Of a stretch of 64,000 nt of DNA, positions 52,752 to 61,143 are shown piece after piece (the stretch's first letter is position 1; every line of letters starts with the position of its first letter). Under the pieces are notes generated by a model. The model saw nothing but the letters and a program-made list of their open reading frames with translations. It did not search any database and had not been told where the DNA came from. Location: positions 62,001 through 126,000 of the forward strand of contig NZ_CP015922.1 in assembly GCF_001659725.1 (NCBI RefSeq), written 5' to 3'. Both the position numbers and the translations under genes were made by a program. This stretch comes from Polynucleobacter wuianus (GTDB lineage Bacteria; Pseudomonadota; Gammaproteobacteria; Burkholderiales; Burkholderiaceae).

Positions 52752-54812
52752 ATGAACCAACAAACTGAGTTTATGTTTCAGCAAGCATTACAGGCGCTAC
52801 AAAATGGTAATGTCAAATATGGTGAGTCCATTTTGCTTGGTCTTTTGAAGTCGAGCCCTAAATATTTTCCTGCCTTGCATGTGATGGGTCTCAGTAGGGC
52901 AAGAGCAGAAGATCATCTAGGGGCACTCCAATACTTTCAAAAGGCAGTAAAAATTAATTCATCAGATGCGGGTCTTCAGTACAATTTGGCGAAAGCTTAT
53001 AGCGCCCTTGATCGTCATCGAGAGTCGCTTCCCCATCATGTTCAGGCAACAAAGTTAGCACCACAGAATCCAGAAGGTTGGCTAAATTACGGTAAATCAC
53101 TTTCTTTTTTAAAAAGATATTCCGAAGCTATTAGCAATTATGAGGAGTCTTTACGATTAAACCCAAATTACTTTGAAGCATGCATTAATTTGGGGATGGT
53201 ATTTATAGCTCAAGGTGAGTTTTTAAAAGCTTTTGAGTATTGCCAGCATGCTATCAAACTACAGCCTGCTTCTTATGAGGCCTGGGTTAAATTTGCTGGA
53301 GTTTTATTGAGCCTTTATAGGTATGGTGAAGCAGTCATTGCTAGCGAGCGGGCGATTGAGCTTGATCCTACAAGCTGTGAGGCATACATAGTAGGAGGCA
53401 TGGCAAATGCAGAGTTACATCAGATCCCAATTGCATTAACCCTTTTTGAAAGGGCTCTTTCCATTAATCCAAATGAAGACTATTTGCTGGGGCGAATTGT
53501 TAATATGAAGCGGCAAATCGCCTCTTGGGAGAATCTAGAATCTCTGACAAGGCAATTGATCAATGATATTAAGTTTGGTAAGAAAGTTTGTCCGCCTGGT
53601 AGTACGCTGGTTTTTGATGACTCCGCAGAGCTTCAAAGCTTGGCAGCCCAAATCTGGGTGCAGGATAAATTGGGACTGGTAACTCAGAGAAGTATTGCTA
53701 GAAAAAAAGGTACCAACGAAAAAATTCGACTTGCCTATTTTTCTTCCGACTTTCGAGAGCATCCTGTTGGTGAGTTGATGCAAAAAATTATCGAACTTCA
53801 TGACCGCTCAAAGTTTCATGTGCTTGGTTTTTTCCTAAATCAAAAATCGGGAGATGGAGTTGAAAGAAATTTAGAAAGTCTATTCGACGAGTCAATCAAT
53901 ATTTCGGAACTTTCTGATGTGGAGGCAGAGAAATTAATAGATAGCCACAACATTGATATTGCAATTGATTTAAATGGTTATACCGATGGTAATAAGACAC
54001 AGCTCTTCGCAAAAAGAGTAGCCCCAATACAGGTAAATTACTTGGGCTATGCTGCCACTATGGGTTGTAACTTTTTTGATTACATAATTGCCGATAAGAA
54101 CGCGATTCCTGAGGATAAACAAGCTCAGTTTTCTGAAGTTGTGGCGTACATGCCGGACTGTTTTTTCCCTGCTACTTTTGATGTATTAGGTGAAGATTCC
54201 GACGATATTCCAAGTAGAGTAAGTCAGGGTCTTCCGGCAGATGGAGTAGTTTTTGCTTGTTTCAATAACATTTTTAAGATCTCTCCTGCTATCTTTACTA
54301 TCTGGATGAAGCTATTAAAAGCAGTGCCTGATAGCGTGCTTTGGATTTCTAGCGCTCGTCCAGAGACAGTTCAAAACTTCAGAACGTATGCGCAGGTACA
54401 GGGAGTGGCGCCAGAAAGACTCATTTTTGCGGATCGCGTTCCAAGTAAGGCAGACCACCTTCGCCGTATTCGAAATGTAGATCTATTTTTAGATACCCCT
54501 AATTACAATGCGCATACAACAGCAGCAGAGTTCTTATCGGTAGGAGTTCCGGTATTAACGCTATCGGGAAATACATTTGCTGGGCGAGTTGCTGAAAGTC
54601 AGCTACTCACTCTTGGAGTGCCCGAGCTTATTGCAAAGTCTGAAGAAGAGTATTTGAATAAAGCTTTGGATTTCGCCACTGATCAGACTAGGTTAAATCA
54701 GATCAAGGAAAAGTTGCAGATCCTCAGAATGAGTAGCCCTTTGTTTAATATCGCTGCCTATGTAAAAAATCTTGAAATCTTATATCTGCAAATGCAGAAT
54801 CGCCAAGAATAA
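52752..54812 (+). CDS. TPR protein with classical GT41 (O-GlcNAc transferase-like) domain
   Basis: 686 residues, no signal peptide. TPR units span about 5-250. The catalytic region (about 325-675) retains features of eukaryotic-type OGT. His337 is in YFSSDFREHPVGELMQ, matching the active-site His of the family. VNYLGYAATMG follows; Lys509 in CFNNIFKISPAIFTIWMKLL matches the UDP-binding lysine. His588-Thr-Thr is in YNAHTTAAEFLSVGVPVLTL, and FAGRVAESQLLTLGVPELIAKS closes the donor site. It should be an active protein O-glycosyltransferase or a close relative. It follows the other GT41 gene by 54 bases on the same strand. Confidence 0.83.
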   Translation: MNQQTEFMFQQALQALQNGNVKYGESILLGLLKSSPKYFPALHVMGLSRARAEDHLGALQYFQKAVKINSSDAGLQYNLAKAYSALDRHRESLPHHVQATKLAPQNPEGWLNYGKSLSFLKRYSEAISNYEESLRLNPNYFEACINLGMVFIAQGEFLKAFEYCQHAIKLQPASYEAWVKFAGVLLSLYRYGEAVIASERAIELDPTSCEAYIVGGMANAELHQIPIALTLFERALSINPNEDYLLGRIVNMKRQIASWENLESLTRQLINDIKFGKKVCPPGSTLVFDDSAELQSLAAQIWVQDKLGLVTQRSIARKKGTNEKIRLAYFSSDFREHPVGELMQKIIELHDRSKFHVLGFFLNQKSGDGVERNLESLFDESINISELSDVEAEKLIDSHNIDIAIDLNGYTDGNKTQLFAKRVAPIQVNYLGYAATMGCNFFDYIIADKNAIPEDKQAQFSEVVAYMPDCFFPATFDVLGEDSDDIPSRVSQGLPADGVVFACFNNIFKISPAIFTIWMKLLKAVPDSVLWISSARPETVQNFRTYAQVQGVAPERLIFADRVPSKADHLRRIRNVDLFLDTPNYNAHTTAAEFLSVGVPVLTLSGNTFAGRVAESQLLTLGVPELIAKSEEEYLNKALDFATDQTRLNQIKEKLQILRMSSPLFNIAAYVKNLEILYLQMQNRQE

Positions 54813-54822
54813 CCCCGACTTT

Positions 54823-55245
54823 TTATTTTTTAAGACTGTCGCGAATTTCGCGTAACAGCACAATATTCTCTGGCTCTGGAGGCGGCGGCGGAGAGTCTAA
54901 CAAGCGGACTTTATTAACTACTTTTACCATTTGAAAAATGACAAAAGCTAGCAGGATAAAGTTGATCGAGATGGTAATGAAGTTTCCATAAGCAAAGATC
55001 GGCACTCCAGCCTTTTTCAGGGCATCGTAAGTTCTGGGTACTCCTTCAGGAGCGTCCCCTAAAACAATAAAAAGGTTGGTGAAATCAATATGCCCCCCTA
55101 AAAGGGTGGAAATTACTGGCATGACGACGTCATTTACCAGGGAGTCCACGATTTTCCCAAAGGCGCCGCCAATAATGACGCCCACTGCCAAATCGATCAC
55201 ATTCCCCTTAACCGCAAAGTCCCGAAATTCCTTTAAAACGCCCAT
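54823..55245 (-). CDS. mscL: Large-conductance mechanosensitive channel
   Basis: Pentameric inner-membrane channel that opens under osmotic downshock. It has 140 residues. N-terminal MGVLKEFRDFAVKGNVIDLAVGVIIGGAFGKIV with TM1, TM2 at about 85-110 (ITISINFILLAFVIFQMVK), a proline run, then the cytoplasmic helix ILLREIRDSLKK-like end. Convergent with the GT41 gene (10 bases apart) and divergent from petA. Confidence 0.96.
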   Translation of the reverse strand: MGVLKEFRDFAVKGNVIDLAVGVIIGGAFGKIVDSLVNDVVMPVISTLLGGHIDFTNLFIVLGDAPEGVPRTYDALKKAGVPIFAYGNFITISINFILLAFVIFQMVKVVNKVRLLDSPPPPPEPENIVLLREIRDSLKK

Positions 55246-55272
55246 AAATACTCCCTTTTTTGACCAAATCCT

Positions 55273-55292
55273 GATTAACCCGAGATTAACCC
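55273..55292. repeat. Direct repeat upstream of petA/mscL
   Basis: GATTAACCC occurs at 55273-55281 and 55284-55292, an 11-base period, about one helical turn. It lies in the divergent mscL-petA gap, just upstream of the petA promoter candidate. A regulator-binding site is possible. Confidence 0.35.
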
Positions 55293-55302
55293 CATAACTT
55301 TC

Positions 55303-55330
55303 TTGCTTACCCTACTTTTTACTTTAAAAT
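55303..55330 (+). promoter_or_regulatory. Candidate sigma-70 promoter for petABC
   Basis: TTGCTT (55303-55308), 16-base spacer, TAAAAT (55325-55330). Predicted start is about 55337, giving a leader of about 46 bases before the petA ATG at 55383. Confidence 0.45.
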
Positions 55331-55382
55331 CCTACCTTTAAGCAATTTCCACCCATAAATACCCTTTCTAGGAATTTTGTAA

Positions 55383-55985
55383 ATGAGTGACAAGCCCTGT
55401 ATGGACAAGGATCGCCGTAATTGGCTGATCGCCACATCCGCAGTAGGTGGCGTAGGTGCGGCAGCAGCCCTTTACCCTTTTGTTGATAGTTTTGAGCCAT
55501 CTGAGCGCGCAAAAGCTGCTGGCGCTGCTGTTGAAATCGATATCACTGGGATGCAGCCAGATGAAATGAGAACAGTAGAGTGGCGCGGTAAGCCGGTTTG
55601 GGTGGTGCGTCGCACTCCTGAACAAGTTGCTGAATTGTCAAAGATCGATAATGAATTGGCTGATCCGAATTCATTGCGTGATCCAACTGCGCTGACCCCT
55701 CCGTATGCGCAAAACCAATGGCGCTCAATTAAACCTGAGTACTTAGTAGTAGTGGGTATTTGCACCCATTTAGGTTGCTCTCCAAACGCTAAATTTGAGG
55801 CAGGACCTCAGCCTTCTCTGCCAAATACTTGGCCAGGCGGTTTTCTTTGCCCATGTCATGGTTCCACTTTTGACATGGCTGGCCGAGTATTTAAGAATAA
55901 GCCAGCTCCAGATAACCTTGAAGTACCACCACATATGTATTTGAGCGAAACCAAGATTTTGATCGGCGACGATAAGAAGGCTTAA
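55383..55985 (+). CDS. petA: Ubiquinol-cytochrome c reductase, Rieske subunit
   Basis: 2Fe-2S protein of the bc1 complex that takes electrons from ubiquinol. It has 200 residues. N-terminal DRRNWLIATSAVGGVG looks like a Tat signal/anchor. Cluster ligands are Cys127-Thr-His129-Leu-Gly-Cys132 and Cys156-Pro-Cys158-His159 (CTHLGC, CPCHGS). Tat export would use the tatABC genes at 43.8 kb. First gene of petABC. Confidence 0.96.
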   Translation: MSDKPCMDKDRRNWLIATSAVGGVGAAAALYPFVDSFEPSERAKAAGAAVEIDITGMQPDEMRTVEWRGKPVWVVRRTPEQVAELSKIDNELADPNSLRDPTALTPPYAQNQWRSIKPEYLVVVGICTHLGCSPNAKFEAGPQPSLPNTWPGGFLCPCHGSTFDMAGRVFKNKPAPDNLEVPPHMYLSETKILIGDDKKA

Positions 55986-56008
55986 AGAGATACTAAAGAG
56001 AGATCAAT

Positions 56009-57409
56009 ATGGCATTTCAAGAAAAACAAGTCCCAGCAGACGCTTCTGCAGCTCAAAAGTTAATGGCCTGGGTTGACTCGCGTCTACCAGTAACAGAAGC
56101 ATTTAAGCGGCATATGAGCGAGTATTACGCGCCGAAAAATTTAAATTTCTTCTACATTTTTGGCGCATTGGCTATCGTAGTGTTGGTAAACCAGATACTG
56201 ACTGGTATTTTCTTAACCATGAACTACAAGCCTGATGCTGCAAAGGCTTTTGAGTCAGTCGAATACATCATGCGCGAAGTTCCATGGGGTTGGATGATTC
56301 GCTATATGCACTCTACCGGTGCTTCTATGTTCTTTGTAGTGGTTTATATGCATATGTTCCGTGGTTTGATCTACGGCTCTTATCGCAAGCCACGTGAATT
56401 GATTTGGATTTTTGGTTGCGCAATTTTCTTGTGCTTGATGGGTGAAGCCTTCTTTGGTTACTTGCTTCCATGGGGTCAAATGTCCTATTGGGGCGCACAA
56501 GTGATTGTGAACTTGTTCTCTGCAATTCCATTTATTGGCCCAGATTTGTCTTTGTGGCTACGTGGCGACTATGTAGTGGGCGATGCAACTCTCAACCGCT
56601 TCTTTGCATTCCACGTGATTGCGATCCCATTGGTTTTGGTTGGTTTGGTTGCGGCACATATTTTGGCTCTGCATGAAGTGGGTTCAAACAATCCAGATGG
56701 TGTAGAAATTAAAGAGAACCTCGATGCGAATGGCCACCCAGTTGATGGCATTCCATTTCATCCCTTCTACAGTGTCCACGATGTGATGTATCTTGGGGGC
56801 TTCTTGCTAATCTTCGCGAGTATCGTATTTTTTGCTCCAGAGATGGGCGGATACTTCCTCGAAGCAAATAATTTTATCCCTGCAAACCCATTCCAAACCC
56901 CTCCGCATATTGCGCCAGTTTGGTACTTCACGCCGTTTTACTCAATGCTGCGTGCAACCACTTCCAACTTCTTATTGCCATTGTGGATTTTCTTGGCAGT
57001 GATTTTGGGTATGTTTGCTAAGACCACTAAAGACATCAAGATCAAGGGCGTTTGTGCTGCTATTGCCTTGGTATTGGCTGGTGGTTTCTTCCTGTTTGAT
57101 GCGAAGTTCTGGGGCGTTGTGATCATGGGCGGTTCAGTCGTTATCATGTTCTTCCTGCCTTGGTTAGATAATTCTCCCGTGAAATCTATTCGCTATCGTC
57201 CACAGTTCCATAAATATATTTATGGTGTGTTTGTAGTGAGCTTTGTGATTTTGGGTTACTTGGGTATTCAACCACCATCACCAGTATTTGAAAAGATTTC
57301 TCAGGTTTGCACGATTTATTATCTGGGCTTTTTCTTGGCAATGCCGTTCTGGAGCAAGCTTGGTACTTTCAAGCCTGTTCCAACCCGCGTTACTTTTAAG
57401 TCCCATTAA
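56009..57409 (+). CDS. petB: Ubiquinol-cytochrome c reductase, cytochrome b
   Basis: Integral membrane subunit with two b haems and quinone sites. It has 466 residues, one uninterrupted cytochrome b (not split into b6/subunit IV). Helix B has MHSTGASMFFVVVYMHMFRG, GYLLPWGQMSYWGAQVI and RFFAFHVIAIPLVLVGLVAAHILALH supply the haem histidines, and PPHIAPVWYFTPFYSMLR carries the Qo region. Follows petA by 23 bases. Confidence 0.97.
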   Translation: MAFQEKQVPADASAAQKLMAWVDSRLPVTEAFKRHMSEYYAPKNLNFFYIFGALAIVVLVNQILTGIFLTMNYKPDAAKAFESVEYIMREVPWGWMIRYMHSTGASMFFVVVYMHMFRGLIYGSYRKPRELIWIFGCAIFLCLMGEAFFGYLLPWGQMSYWGAQVIVNLFSAIPFIGPDLSLWLRGDYVVGDATLNRFFAFHVIAIPLVLVGLVAAHILALHEVGSNNPDGVEIKENLDANGHPVDGIPFHPFYSVHDVMYLGGFLLIFASIVFFAPEMGGYFLEANNFIPANPFQTPPHIAPVWYFTPFYSMLRATTSNFLLPLWIFLAVILGMFAKTTKDIKIKGVCAAIALVLAGGFFLFDAKFWGVVIMGGSVVIMFFLPWLDNSPVKSIRYRPQFHKYIYGVFVVSFVILGYLGIQPPSPVFEKISQVCTIYYLGFFLAMPFWSKLGTFKPVPTRVTFKSH

Positions 57410-57449
57410 TTTAGCCTGAAATATCAGCAAAGAGAAATTAGGAACTAGT

Positions 57450-58223
57450 ATGAAACGAATTCTGCAAACTTTGATGGGCGTCTGCCAAGCAACGTTAGTC
57501 GTTGTTGTCCTCGGTTTTGGCGTGACTGCCAACGCCAATGAAGGTGGCTTCCCATTGGATCAAGCCCCTGATCGGGTAAGTAAAAATGCTTCTTTGCAAA
57601 ACGGTGCAAAGATTTTTGTGAACTATTGCTTAAACTGCCACGCAGCATCGAGCATGCGTTACAACCGTTTGCGCGATATTGGCTTGACTGATCAACAAAT
57701 TAAAGACAACCTGATTCTGAATGACGCGAAGGTTGGTGACTTGATGACAGTCTCCATGACGCCAAAAGAAGCAAAGGCATGGTTTGGTAAGACTCCGCCG
57801 GACTTATCGGTTGAAGCCCGGGCTCGTGGAACAGACTGGCTCTACACATATTTCCGCACATTCTATAAAGACGACACTACTCAAACCGGCTGGAATAACT
57901 TGGTATACCCAAACGTTGGTATGCCACATGTACTCTGGCAGTTGCAGGGTGAGCGCGCTGCAAAGTTTGAGGAGCATAAAGATCCTCACGACGAAGGCAG
58001 AATGGAAAAGGTATTTGTAGGCTTTGAACAGCTTACCCCGGGCACAATGAAGCCCCAAGAGTACGACGATAATATCGCCGACTTAGTTGCCTTCATGTCA
58101 TGGATGGCTGAGCCAGTTCAGTTGCAGCGTAAACGCCTTGGTGTTGTAGTTTTATTGTTCTTGGCAATATTCACGATCTTGGCTTGGCGCTTGAATAAGG
58201 CTTACTGGAAAGATATTCACTAA
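57450..58223 (+). CDS. petC: Ubiquinol-cytochrome c reductase, cytochrome c1
   Basis: Periplasmic c-type haem subunit passing electrons to soluble cytochromes such as c4. It has 257 residues. Signal peptide (about 1-28), CxxCH at Cys60-Cys63-His64 (NYCLNCHAASSMRYNRL), Met ligand probably in TPGTMKPQEYD, and a C-terminal membrane anchor (LGVVVLLFLAIFTILAWRL). Ends the petABC operon; a hairpin follows. Confidence 0.96.
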   Translation: MKRILQTLMGVCQATLVVVVLGFGVTANANEGGFPLDQAPDRVSKNASLQNGAKIFVNYCLNCHAASSMRYNRLRDIGLTDQQIKDNLILNDAKVGDLMTVSMTPKEAKAWFGKTPPDLSVEARARGTDWLYTYFRTFYKDDTTQTGWNNLVYPNVGMPHVLWQLQGERAAKFEEHKDPHDEGRMEKVFVGFEQLTPGTMKPQEYDDNIADLVAFMSWMAEPVQLQRKRLGVVVLLFLAIFTILAWRLNKAYWKDIH

Positions 58224-58226
58224 AAA

Positions 58227-58255
58227 ATTACACGAGGTAAAGTGCCTCGTGTAAT
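58227..58255. other. 11-base-pair hairpin between petC and sspA
   Basis: ATTACACGAGG (58227-58237) pairs perfectly with CCTCGTGTAAT (58245-58255), loop TAAAGTG. On the plus strand no T run follows, so it is not a classical terminator. On the minus strand a T run does follow, but no minus gene ends here. It may protect the pet mRNA 3' end. Confidence 0.5.
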
Positions 58256-58318
58256 AGTAAAAGCCGCTTGTTGTTGTGCGTTTGTTGTATTGAAGTAGAA
58301 ATTTAAGGAAATAAATTT

Positions 58319-58930
58319 ATGATGGTGTTGTACTCGGGTACTAATTGCCCATTCTCGCAACGCTGCCGTTTGGTGCTTTTTGAAAAAGGCATGGATTTTG
58401 AAATCCGCGATGTTGACTTGTTTAATAAACCAGAAGATATCTCAGTAATGAACCCTTATGGCCAAGTGCCAATTTTGGTTGAGCGCGATTTAATTCTCTA
58501 TGAATCAAATATCATTAACGAATATATTGATGAGCGCTTTCCTCATCCACAATTAATGCCGCCTGATCCAGTAGCACGCGCACGCGCACGCCTTTTCCTC
58601 TTTAATTTTGAGAAAGAGCTCTTTGTTCATGTTGCTGCCTTAGAGAACGAAAAAGGCAAAGCTGCAGAGAAGGTTCATGAAAAAGCACGTTTAGCTATTC
58701 GTGACCGCTTAACTCAGTTGGCACCAATTTTTGTTAAAAATAAGTACATGCTCGGCGATGAGTTTTCCATGCTCGATGTGGCGATTGCCCCGCTGTTATG
58801 GCGTCTTGAGCACTATGGCATCGATCTCTCGCGTAATGCTGCAGCCCTATTGAAATATGCTGAGCGTATTTTCAGCAGACCAGCTTACATTGAAGCCTTG
58901 ACTCCATCTGAAAAGGTAATGCGCCGCTAA
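58319..58930 (+). CDS. sspA: Stringent starvation protein A
   Basis: GST-fold protein that binds RNA polymerase and alters transcription during starvation in E. coli. It has 203 residues. LYSGTNCPFSQRCRLVLFEKGMDFE at the thioredoxin-like start, YGQVPILVERDLILYESNIINEYID, and the helical C-terminal GST domain with FSMLDVAIAPLLWRL. sspA after petABC and before sspB is the standard order. Confidence 0.95.
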   Translation: MMVLYSGTNCPFSQRCRLVLFEKGMDFEIRDVDLFNKPEDISVMNPYGQVPILVERDLILYESNIINEYIDERFPHPQLMPPDPVARARARLFLFNFEKELFVHVAALENEKGKAAEKVHEKARLAIRDRLTQLAPIFVKNKYMLGDEFSMLDVAIAPLLWRLEHYGIDLSRNAAALLKYAERIFSRPAYIEALTPSEKVMRR

Positions 58931-58959
58931 GTAGTTCTAGCGGTTCATTTTGAGTCGGC

Positions 58960-59367
58960 ATGTCTGACGTCCCAAGCAACAAGCCCTACCTAATCCGTGC
59001 TCTACATCAGTGGTGCACGGATTTTGGTTTTACGCCCTTTATAGCGGTATTCGTCGATGGAAGGGTTGAAGTGCCAATGGAATTTGTGAAAAACGACGAG
59101 ATCGTTTTAAACCTATCCTTAGAGGCTTGTCATCAGCTGCAGATGGATAACGATTGGATAAGCTTTCAGGCGCGATTTGGGGGGATTCCTAGGAAAATTA
59201 TGGTTCCTGTTAGCCATGTTCTGGCAATTTATGCTCGGGAGAATGGCCAGGGGATGTCATTCCCTTTTGATCCTGTCCAAGCGAGAGCTTTGCATGCAGT
59301 GGATGTAAATGAATATGGATCAGAACAGCCAAAAACCCCGAGACCATCTTTAAAGATTGTGAAATAG
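58960..59367 (+). CDS. sspB: ClpXP adaptor SspB
   Basis: Delivers ssrA-tagged proteins to ClpXP. It has 135 residues. NKPYLIRALHQWCTDFGFTPFIAVFVDGRVEVP and LNLSLEACHQLQMDNDWISFQARFGGIPRKIMVPVSHVLAIYARENGQGM are the conserved SspB core. The C-terminal LKIVK is the ClpX-docking tail. 29 bases after sspA. Confidence 0.95.
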   Translation: MSDVPSNKPYLIRALHQWCTDFGFTPFIAVFVDGRVEVPMEFVKNDEIVLNLSLEACHQLQMDNDWISFQARFGGIPRKIMVPVSHVLAIYARENGQGMSFPFDPVQARALHAVDVNEYGSEQPKTPRPSLKIVK

Positions 59368-59381
59368 TTGAGGACTAGTTA

Positions 59382-60044
59382 ATGGGCCTATATGTCCAGG
59401 ATGTTAAAAGATATTTTGGGTTGAATAACCTCGATGAGAAGCTTGAAAAATATCTAAATTACGATAATGGTTATTTTATAGAGTTAGGTGCCAACGATGG
59501 TGTGCATCAGTCCAATACTTTATATTACGAAAAATATCGAGGATGGGGTGGGATACTCGTAGAGCCAACCTTGCATAATTATTTATTGTGTCGACAGAAC
59601 CGGTCAGCTAAAAATAAGTTTTTTTGTAATGCCTGCACATCTTTTGAATATGAAGAAAAATTTGTAGAAATAATTTACTCTAATTTGATGTCGATACCGC
59701 TGGGTTTGGAAACTGACATAGTAGATCCAACTGGTCACGCAAAGGAAGGCAAGCAATTTTTACAATCATTTGAAGAAAATGTAAGTTTTGGCGCAGTTGC
59801 AAAAACCCTAAATCAAATAATGCTAGATGCACAGGCGCCAAAGATGATCGATTTCCTTTCACTAGATGTTGAGGGTGCGGAGATTGAGGTGCTAAAAGGT
59901 ATAGATCATCATCAATATAAGTTTAAATTTATGTGTATTGAGAGCAGAAGTTTTGATAGATTGAACGAATACTTGACGAGTAACGGCTATGTTTTTGTTG
60001 AAGGTTTGTCGCACTGGGACTATCTTTTTGCCTTGAAAAAGTAG
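59382..60044 (+). CDS. FkbM-family methyltransferase
   Basis: 220-residue SAM-dependent methyltransferase-like protein. The N-terminal YFIELGANDGVHQSNTLYYEKYRGWGGILVEPT is the SAM-binding glycine region and acidic second strand. IDFLSLDVEGAEIEVLKGID is the FkbM hallmark. Family members often methylate sugars or lipids in glycan clusters. This gene starts the AT-rich part, 14 bases after sspB, and leads into tRNA-Thr. The exact substrate cannot be read. Confidence 0.85.
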   Translation: MGLYVQDVKRYFGLNNLDEKLEKYLNYDNGYFIELGANDGVHQSNTLYYEKYRGWGGILVEPTLHNYLLCRQNRSAKNKFFCNACTSFEYEEKFVEIIYSNLMSIPLGLETDIVDPTGHAKEGKQFLQSFEENVSFGAVAKTLNQIMLDAQAPKMIDFLSLDVEGAEIEVLKGIDHHQYKFKFMCIESRSFDRLNEYLTSNGYVFVEGLSHWDYLFALKK

Positions 60045-60045
60045 T

Positions 60046-60076
60046 TTGACCCTAGGCATAAAAAATAGGCTAAAAT
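60046..60076 (+). promoter_or_regulatory. Candidate promoter for tRNA-Thr
   Basis: TTGACC (60046-60051) and TAAAAT (60071-60076) with a 19-base spacer. The -10 ends 9 bases before the tRNA. The spacer is slightly long. Confidence 0.4.
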
Positions 60077-60085
60077 ACTACCGTT

Positions 60086-60161
60086 GCCCCTTTAGCTCAT
60101 CTGGTAGAGCAACTGATTTGTAATCAGTAGGTGGTCTGTTCGAGTCGGACAAGGGGCACCA
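60086..60161 (+). tRNA. tRNA-Thr (anticodon TGT)
   Basis: 76 bases including an encoded CCA (60159-60161). Acceptor GCCCCTT pairs with AAGGGGC. The D stem is GCTC/GAGC, anticodon stem ACTGA/TCAGT, loop TTTGTAA with anticodon TGT at 60119-60121, and the T arm is GTCTG/CGGAC (one G-U) around TTCGAGT. It reads ACA (and by wobble other ACN) codons. Followed by a strong terminator. It sits where the core region gives way to glycosyltransferase genes; tRNA 3' ends are frequent integration sites. Confidence 0.97.
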
Positions 60162-60167
60162 AAATTG

Positions 60168-60200
60168 ATGGGCTTGTAGCTTTTGCTACAAGCCCATTTT
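60168..60200. terminator. Terminator after tRNA-Thr
   Basis: ATGGGCTTGTAGC (60168-60180) and GCTACAAGCCCAT (60185-60197) form a perfect 13-pair stem with a TTTT loop, then TTT. On the minus strand the preceding AAAATTG gives a short T run, so it may also end the convergent gene at 60208. Confidence 0.9.
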
Positions 60201-60207
60201 CATTTGG

Positions 60208-61098
60208 TTAATCAAAGAAATCATGCATTGACATAATTCCAAGGTTAGAGGTTTTGTCTGCTAGGGTATCGTCATTGACCCAATTAAAGTAGCTGGATAG
60301 TTTGGTTGGGAAAGCCTTGTTTGCTTGCAGGCGACCCCAATCTGAAATGGCATCTTTATAGCCATAGTATTTTTCTTTAAAGCGTAGTTGATTCTCATCA
60401 ACATAAGCTAAGTGCCTGAAAACTAATCCATTAGCTTCCGTTTCTTGGTGTGAAAATATACCTCGATTTCGGACGACCTTAATTTCGCCACTAAATGTTT
60501 TCTCTACAAGTGTGGGTGGCTCATGTGATGCCCATCGAAAGTGCGGTAAAAATCGCCAAGTTCTTTCCCATTCAAATGCTGGATTGTTTGCATAACCGCC
60601 TCTGGTGCTAATTACTATATCTCGGCCGACAAAATACTCACACCAATAAAATGCCGAGAATTTATTAGGGTTATTTATGAATAGTTGGTACGCGTTATTC
60701 ATCTGGGTTGTGGACCAGAACTCATCAACATCAATTTGCCACAGCAAAGATTCTTCGATTATGAAAGGAAGCGGAGCGTTAACCATTTCTTTTTTTCCAT
60801 TCCAAAACTCCCCTTTCAATTTTCTGTAGATGGAAATTTGTGTTGGGTATTTTTCTTTAAGGGAGTTAATATATTCCGAAGTGCCGTCAATGGAAAGCCC
60901 ATCTTTGTGAAAACTACTGTCAATTTCTCCACCATTAGCAATAGACCAAGATGTATCATTTTTGAGGTCAGCAACTCCCTCAATAATATGCCAATGCCAT
61001 GCTGGGCTTATCTTTGAAAATCTTTCAATATGCTTCTCGATAAAGGGCATGCCATTGAGGACAATAGTAAAAAAATGTATTTTTAAATCCTTCGCCAT
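60208..61098 (-). CDS. GT2-like glycosyltransferase (putative)
   Basis: 296 residues, soluble. IHFFTIVLNGMPFIEKHIERF at the start is typical of GT-A (GT2-like) folds, and LLWQIDVDEFW near residue 120 has a DxD motif expected to bind metal and nucleotide sugar. FRHLAYVDENQLRFKEKYYGY lies in the C-terminal part. No membrane segment. Substrate unknown. It is the second gene of a two-gene minus-strand run with 61144-61965. Confidence 0.65.
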   Translation of the reverse strand: MAKDLKIHFFTIVLNGMPFIEKHIERFSKISPAWHWHIIEGVADLKNDTSWSIANGGEIDSSFHKDGLSIDGTSEYINSLKEKYPTQISIYRKLKGEFWNGKKEMVNAPLPFIIEESLLWQIDVDEFWSTTQMNNAYQLFINNPNKFSAFYWCEYFVGRDIVISTRGGYANNPAFEWERTWRFLPHFRWASHEPPTLVEKTFSGEIKVVRNRGIFSHQETEANGLVFRHLAYVDENQLRFKEKYYGYKDAISDWGRLQANKAFPTKLSSYFNWVNDDTLADKTSNLGIMSMHDFFD

Positions 61099-61143
61099 AA
61101 TATTTTTTTAAACTGTTATTGACATCTTTTAATTACGATAAAT

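Noticed and set aside
58227..58255. Rho-independent terminator of petABC
   Set aside because: The hairpin is perfect, but no T run follows on the plus strand, so it is listed only as a hairpin.
60138..60161. Possible att duplication of the tRNA-Thr 3' end
   Set aside because: I looked for a second copy of the T-arm/acceptor sequence to the right, up to 64000, and saw none. No integrase is present in the window, so an element boundary cannot be claimed.
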